Shown here: positions 58,630 to 64,000 of the stretch, one piece after another
Numbering within the stretch: the stretch's first letter is position 1
How the letters are laid out: the number at the start of each line of letters is the position of its first letter
Source of the DNA: Nissolia schottii
Lineage: Eukaryota > Streptophyta > Magnoliopsida > Fabales > Fabaceae
DNA length: 64,000 nucleotides
Direction: 5' to 3'
Assembly (NCBI GenBank): GCA_003254905.1
Contig: QANU01094832.1
Location: forward strand, 541,428 to 605,427
The notes under the pieces: generated by a model
Databases searched by the model: none
What the model was told of the DNA's origin: nothing
What the model saw: the letters and a program-made list of their open reading frames with translations, nothing else
Program-made: the position numbers and the translations under genes

Positions 58630-61600
58630 GAATTTGGAGCAACCAAGGGAAGAACAAGAGAAAAAAAATTAAGGGCAGGGCCAAAATGAAATCAAAGCAC
58701 AGTCAGTGGCAGATTTGGTGAGGTTCCTACTTTCTATGGTACATGGAAAATTCTATTCAAATCAAATCAAAGTGTGAATCCTAAAGTTTTATGAGTTTCT
58801 ATGCTATTTCATTCACTCCCCCCTTTTTTGACAATTTCAATGTGTGGACTGTCCATATAAGAAAAGAAAACCCACATGGACATCAAGTACAAGTTGTCCT
58901 ACATTTGATAAAATATTAAATGTAACTATTTTACATGAAATACTGTATTAATTTACATCTTATTTAATGTTATATAAAATTTTAATGGAGTCTACACTCC
59001 ATCGAGATTTTATTTAATGACAGATGATATATAAATTGACATAATATCTTATATAAAATTATAAAATAATCAATTCAAATAACAAGACTCTTTATATTAT
59101 ATATTGCTCTTGGAAAAATGAAAAGACTCATTAACGTCTCTATTATCTTAGAATTAAAAATACTTGTTTAAATCACAAATATTGTCCTCTGTGTTTGGGG
59201 GTACTTGGTAATTAAATAAGTAACACATAACATGAATACGTAATCCACAATCTAGTACTTTTGTTTTTCCTATGAAGACCATAATAAATAATTTTCAACT
59301 TACATGCCTTATGATGTGTCTAGTAGATTAGAAATATTCACACCAAAATTAAATAATGAAGGCAAATTTTAGCTATATATATGTGTGGTCCAAATTAAAA
59401 GTTATTTCTATGTTATAAAACCACTTAAAAAATCACAAGATTTAATTTTATATTCTAATTTTTATTATTAATCTTTCTAATTTGATAGATTTGTTTGTCT
59501 TATATATATTTTATTAAGAACCAATTTAAACTATTTTATAAATCATTACAATTCAGTTTAATTTTTTTTATAAATAACAGCTAGCTAGGCCGATGAAAAC
59601 TTTGTAGGGTGGTGGAATGTAGTTTTGAAATTTGAATGTTTGGTGAAATAGTAAAATGAAATGATAATAATAATCATAATATATATGAGCATTATTGTTG
59701 TAACACATGCATGAGGATGTTGTGGGACATGGGAACACATATCATGCGGTGGTTATTCTTATGCCTATTGCTAGGTTAACAAAATTGACTTTGATCCCCA
59801 TTAACAAAATAATTGCTCTCAGCATTTCTTCCATGTGGTTTACCTAAAACTTGTTTGACAAGCCAAAATGAGCATCAAAATTTTGATTTTGTTTATACTC
59901 CTATATCAGAGAATTACTTATTTACTTGTTCAAATATTATTAAATGTGAGAATGAGTAAATATCTCATGACGCACTTGAGAAATCACTTTTTTAAAATGG
60001 TAAAAAAAATATTATTTTTATAATTTTGAGAGATGAAATATTGAAAATTAATTTTCCTTTTAATAAGTGTGTTTTTTATAATTAAATTTGTATTTTTATT
60101 CTTATGAAGGATTGGACTACTTATCACTCCTCCAAGAATTTGATAAAACAAATTTTACATTAATAATAAGTCATACATAGATATAGATATTTTTAATCGA
60201 TGGATATAAAATGACAATGCTTAGGTTAAAGTTTGAATTGGTCTAAATTTCTGACTGACATAAAATAGCTGCTCAAATTAAACAAGTTTGTTAAAATCAT
60301 TCTACGATTAGTTATGACTTATGATCGACATATAAATATATCTAAGAGAATTTTATGAATAATTGTTTTTTAGCCTCTTTAAATGATACTTTTTTGAAGT
60401 CCGTGTATAGTTTTTATATTGCTCTTTCAATTTTGAAGTCCGAATTTATTGTTACGATAATACAATGTGGCCACGTTTCCACATTCTTAATGCACAAAAT
60501 TGGTTAGTCTGGTGGATAGGAGGAGTGGCCTAGTTTATTCCACCCCCCCCCCCCCTTTTTTGGGTGTGTGTGTTTTATTTTTGGTTTTGTGCTTCGAGTT
60601 GAAATTTATTTATTTATTTTCGGGTACATGAGTTTATTTATACATCTGTATATTGATATGTTAAATTTGTCTCATACTTGATAGGTACGAAATATTTATC
60701 AAGGCACACCACTATGTATAATATTAGCAGACATATCTCGAGTTTGGACTCATACACCTTCTTTGAGAATACAAGAAAGGTCTAATTATAAATACTCCTT
60801 TCATTTTTTAATAACTGCTCACATTTCTATTTTAATATGTTTATAAATAATTGTTTGCTTTCAAAATCTAAATAATATTAATTACTCTCTCGTCAACTTT
60901 TTGTTGTGATTTAAAAAAAAAACACTAAGATAGTAGTGGAGCAATGCAAATATACACACCTTTATTAAATAAACTGTAGTGGACTAAGGAGGGAGAAAGA
61001 TAGTACTAGAGCAATGCAAATACCACATTAAACAGGACAATGTTGTAAAATACTACTAAATTTTTTTAACTTAATTTTTTTTTTCAATCATGACAGAAAA
61101 GGATGTAACATCGTTATCTTTGAAGTCATCATTCTTTTCCTCACTCATTTCAAAAGAAGGTAGTACTTGATAACACAACAACCTGCTAAGAATCCACATC
61201 TATCGTGAATTACAAAGTCGATGTTCCTGTAAATGACCATCAAACATATTTTTATCATGAAGATGAGACAACGCTGACACAAAACCTTTAGTAGCTTTAT
61301 TTTTCTCCAACTTAGTGTCACCCTTCGTTGTGTTTGTAGTTTTGGTAGATAAAATAATCATTGTCACCATCTTCTTTCACCAACCTGGAATGTCGCGAAA
61401 CGAAGGAATGCTGGCATTGTGGGCTCCTAGTAGTGTGGCGTTGGTACCTGGAAAGCCAACCAAAACCACTGTCAGAAATCCTTAAAGAAAATCTTTTAAC
61501 TGGTAGGCCTCACGGTAGCGATTCTAGCATCGCTTCGGCATTCTGGCATCATCACGGCCTCTCGTGGACTACGGTGGGCCACCAACAACACGGCGGCGGT

Positions 61601-62140
61601 GTCGAAGCCTACTACCCTAGGCTATCCTAAAAGAAGGAATGGTTACCTACCTAAGTGAAGACTTTATATCTTTACAAAGAGGGAGAGAAGAAATGAGCAA
61701 AAACTCTTTCTATAGTTTGTCCATTTAACCAAGTAAATGGTTGTGCTCATTTTGACAGCCTAATTCCAACAATTATGCAGGATTGCAGATTATCTCCATA
61801 ATTTTCATAACAAAAAAATTGTATCTTCTCCGGGTTAAAAGTGGTGCATCCCGCTAACAAAATACCTTTAAAGCACATTCTTCGAATTTTTAAATTAATG
61901 CAACTTAGGAGCAAACATCTGTGACTTAGTAGGGATCTTCATTGCCTTGTACATTTTAGTATTGTCGTTTTCATGTTAAACTAATACATTGCAAATAGAG
62001 AAGGATTCAAACTGATTATTCTCAACCTCAACCTGAACCGTTTTACATACATACACATACTTCATATCCATACCTACATACCCCACATGCAAGCATACAT
62101 ACATATACATGCTTTTTTTTTTCCTCTTGTAATCCATAAG
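58630..62140. other. Intergenic DNA 5' of the carbonic anhydrase gene
   Basis: Mostly AT-rich with no recognised gene. It has a poly-C run at about 60542-60554. A GC-richer patch at 61360-61630 has an 89-codon plus-strand frame without any known domain. A right-end-like piece of the 53501 TIR element lies at about 61751-61770. Confidence 0.45.
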
Positions 62141-62183
62141 AAAATAGAACTAGAGATTGTGAGTGTCACTCCAAGGTGTCACC

Positions 62184-62365
62184 ATATGCTAATGGTAGAG
62201 TCACCAATTGTCGGAGTCTCCTAATCTCGTTCTCAAAACTCCAGCTACATATGGAAATCTTCTCTGTGTGAGTTCTGCTAGTGGCTATCATCATGTCATC
62301 ATGGCTCTACGATAAGCCATTTCCAAGGAGTTGCATAAAAGAAACAAAAACTAATAGTGTATATA
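62184..62365. repeat. Left copy of a diverged direct repeat flanking the LINE remnant
   Basis: Shares 'gctaatggtagagtcac', 'ctcgttctc.aaactccag', 'tgtgagt.ctgct' and 'agttgcataaaagaaacaaaaa' in order with 63428-63612. Confidence 0.8.
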
Positions 62366-62599
62366 TGTGGTGTACGTACTCCAAGTTATGTATAATCTCT
62401 CATGTTGATACTTATAGCGTAACATTCCTATCTCCTGCTACAGTCATTGAAGGAGATTCGATACATAGTATCTTTAAGATCGCTACAAAATTAATAGAAT
62501 TTAATCAACAACAGAATAAAGAATTGCGTCCCTCTTGTTGGTATAATTTCTTCAGCGCATCCCTGCATACATGGCTTAGACAAAATCTGAAGTTAGGCA

Positions 62600-63390
62600 T
62601 CGTTTTGGTTGGTACAGTGACCAGGAATGGCGCTCGATATTTGGCTTGGCCCTTCATTATCTTTGGTACATTCATAATGATTTTATTTTTAATAACTCTT
62701 CCTCTAGTATTGGTGATCTTTGGTTTTCTTTTGGTCTGGGGCTTAAGCATTATTCTCTTCCGGTTGATATTTATTCTTCTCCTATCTCTTCCAACTCGGA
62801 GGAACATCTGGTTTGTTGACACTTTCCTTCACCTGGATAGGTGGTGGCGAATTGTAATGGTTCGATACTTAGCTCTGGCAGTGTAGGATGTGGGAGTCTG
62901 ATTAGAGATGAATCAGGAAGTTTTGTTAAAGGCTTCTCGATCAAATTGGGTTTGACATCCTTTACCATAGCCGAGTTGTGGGGCATTTTGCATGTGCTAA
63001 ATATTGCTTGGCGTGGTGATTTTCAACAAGTGCGAGTTGATTATGACTCACAAAGTGCTATTAAGCTTATCCAGAATTGTCCTAATCCTTTAAACCCAGC
63101 TGCCTCGATTATATCTCGGATTCGCAAACTTTTATCAAGGAGTTGGGTGGTGCATCTTCAACATGCCTTCAGGGAGTCCAACCGAGTTGCTAATTGTCTT
63201 GCCAATCTGAGTCACAACTTTGATAACTTTGAGATCGCTTATTTTGATGTGGCCCCAGCGGCTACTCGCACATTACTTTTGAATGATCTGATTCAGATTG
63301 CGTGGCCTCGTGGAGGCTAGTTTTTATTGTTTTCCTTTTGGGTTTTAGCCCCTTTGTTTACCAAAATTTTTTTTTGAAGGACAAGAAAAA
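62600..63390 (+). pseudogene. LINE (non-LTR retrotransposon) 3' remnant with RNase H-like domain
   Basis: One frame runs from EWRSIFGLALHYLWYIHNDFIF (62625 on) through two stops, a TGA (in ...LVC*HFPSP) and a TAG (...SPG*VVANCNGSI). It then stays open from 62841 to 63320. Both stops stand where TGG (Trp) is expected in relatives. The open part is an RVT_3-type RNase H: NCNGSILSSGSVGCGSLIRDESG, KGFSIKLG, ELWGILHVLNIAW, VDYDSQSAIKLI and RESNRVANCLANLSH. Read normally, the first aspartate (NCDG) is Asn here, another sign of decay. The T-rich tail after 63320 ('tttttattgttttccttttgggtttt') fits a LINE 3' end. No reverse transcriptase is visible upstream, so it is a 5'-truncated copy. Confidence 0.82.
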
Positions 63391-63427
63391 GGAAACACAA
63401 ATAATAAAACTAACTAACATAAGGACT

Positions 63428-63612
63428 ATAGGCTAATGGTAGAGTCACTAACTATTAGAATTTCCTTCTCTCGTTCTCGAAACTCCAGTTCCGTATAGTA
63501 ATCTCCTCCATGTGAGTGCTACTGATGGTTATCATTGTGTCTATGGTAATCTCTATTATAAACCATTTACCGAGAAGTTACATAAAAGAAACAAAAATTA
63601 ATAATATATATA
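63428..63612. repeat. Right copy of the diverged direct repeat flanking the LINE remnant
   Basis: See 62184-62365. About 75-80% similar by eye. It is followed by C/T-rich sequence to about 63760. Confidence 0.8.
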
Positions 63613-63639
63613 ACCATGCAATTCTCTCTAATTTCTCCG

Positions 63640-64000
63640 ATAGCAATTTCATTTTTTTTCTCCCTAAGACCACATAGCTCCCTCCCCTCTTTTCCAATTT
63701 TCATTTATCGCTAAGTTCCTTCCCGCTCAACCTATACTCCATCTTTTTCCTAATCCACCTTCTCACCTAACATCGGTCACGTCACCATCGTTAAATAACA
63801 GTATCTAACATCAACATATTGTCATATATTAATCTAATATTTAAATAGGAAACAAAGGTATATGTCATACTGTATCTATACAAGAAATTTTCATGAGTCT
63901 AAAATCTAAAGGCTTGATATTTTGTGATTGTTACCTATGTATTTAATAAGGTCCCATTCTATATAGTTCGGGATGTTTGACTAGAGACATGTACTGTTTT
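63640..64000. other. Window end, no gene recognised
   Basis: C/T-rich sequence to about 63770, then AT-rich DNA. Confidence 0.4.

Noticed and set aside
61361..61630. 89-codon plus-strand frame in a GC-richer patch
   Set aside because: No domain, no splice context and no recognised relatives; the patch resembles decayed repeat DNA.
62281..62886. 201-codon plus-strand frame with hydrophobic segments resembling membrane spans
   Set aside because: Another frame across the same bases encodes the LINE C-terminal region with recognisable motifs. The hydrophobic frame is its shadow joined to part of the flanking repeat.

Overview
This is a nuclear segment from a flowering plant, most likely a dicot. 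The protein-coding genes have many short exons with GT-AG introns, the intergenic DNA is very AT-rich, and the mobile elements are plant types (Copia, MULE, LINE, Au-like SINE, MITEs, a TIR element). The repeat style, with 'G(A)GTTTAATT...' MITEs and foldback elements whose ends read 'agt-aaa-tat-ttagt', suggests a legume. I cannot name the genus. Two single Ns (2684 and 32509) mark assembly joins.

Layout. 1-457: end of a minus-strand Copia-type LTR element cut by the window edge. 460-11.3 kb: no intact gene; a decayed MULE transposase, a hairpin minisatellite and two inverted-repeat elements lie here. 11.3-34.5 kb is the gene-rich core: a PIP5K with MORN repeats (+), splicing factor SF3A2 (-), a RABC2-type Rab GTPase (+) and a small ankyrin protein (-). 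From memory, the Arabidopsis genes At3g09920 (PIP5K9), At3g09910 (RABC2B) and At3g09890 (ankyrin) are close neighbours, so the PIP5K/RAB/ANK trio looks like conserved microsynteny. The ankyrin gene contains an 808-bp perfect direct repeat joined by an N, most simply an uncollapsed contig overlap.

36.1-41.9 kb: a single-exon ZAT5-like two-finger C2H2 gene (-) is split by a 4,837-bp Copia element. The element has 196-bp LTRs differing at one base, a 5-bp target duplication and an intact 1439-codon polyprotein. Counting the target duplication once gives an exactly in-frame 331-codon gene, so the host gene was intact until a recent insertion.

42-51 kb: repeat-rich. It holds MITEs, a probable SIRE-like LTR, palindrome repeats and a complete 2,307-bp non-autonomous LTR element (gag-like ORF only) with a TTCTT target duplication. 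52.2 kb: tRNA-His(GUG). 52.7-53.1 kb: a carboxylesterase (CXE) pseudogene. 53.5-54.4 kb: a TIR element. 54.8-58.5 kb: a seven-exon secreted alpha-carbonic anhydrase (-). 58.6-64 kb: intergenic DNA with a LINE RNase H remnant flanked by diverged direct repeats.

I see no operon-like or defence-like system. The genes are independent housekeeping and signalling genes (phosphoinositide signalling, splicing, Rab trafficking, CO2/bicarbonate chemistry). The most notable biology is how different mobile elements have remodelled genes and introns.
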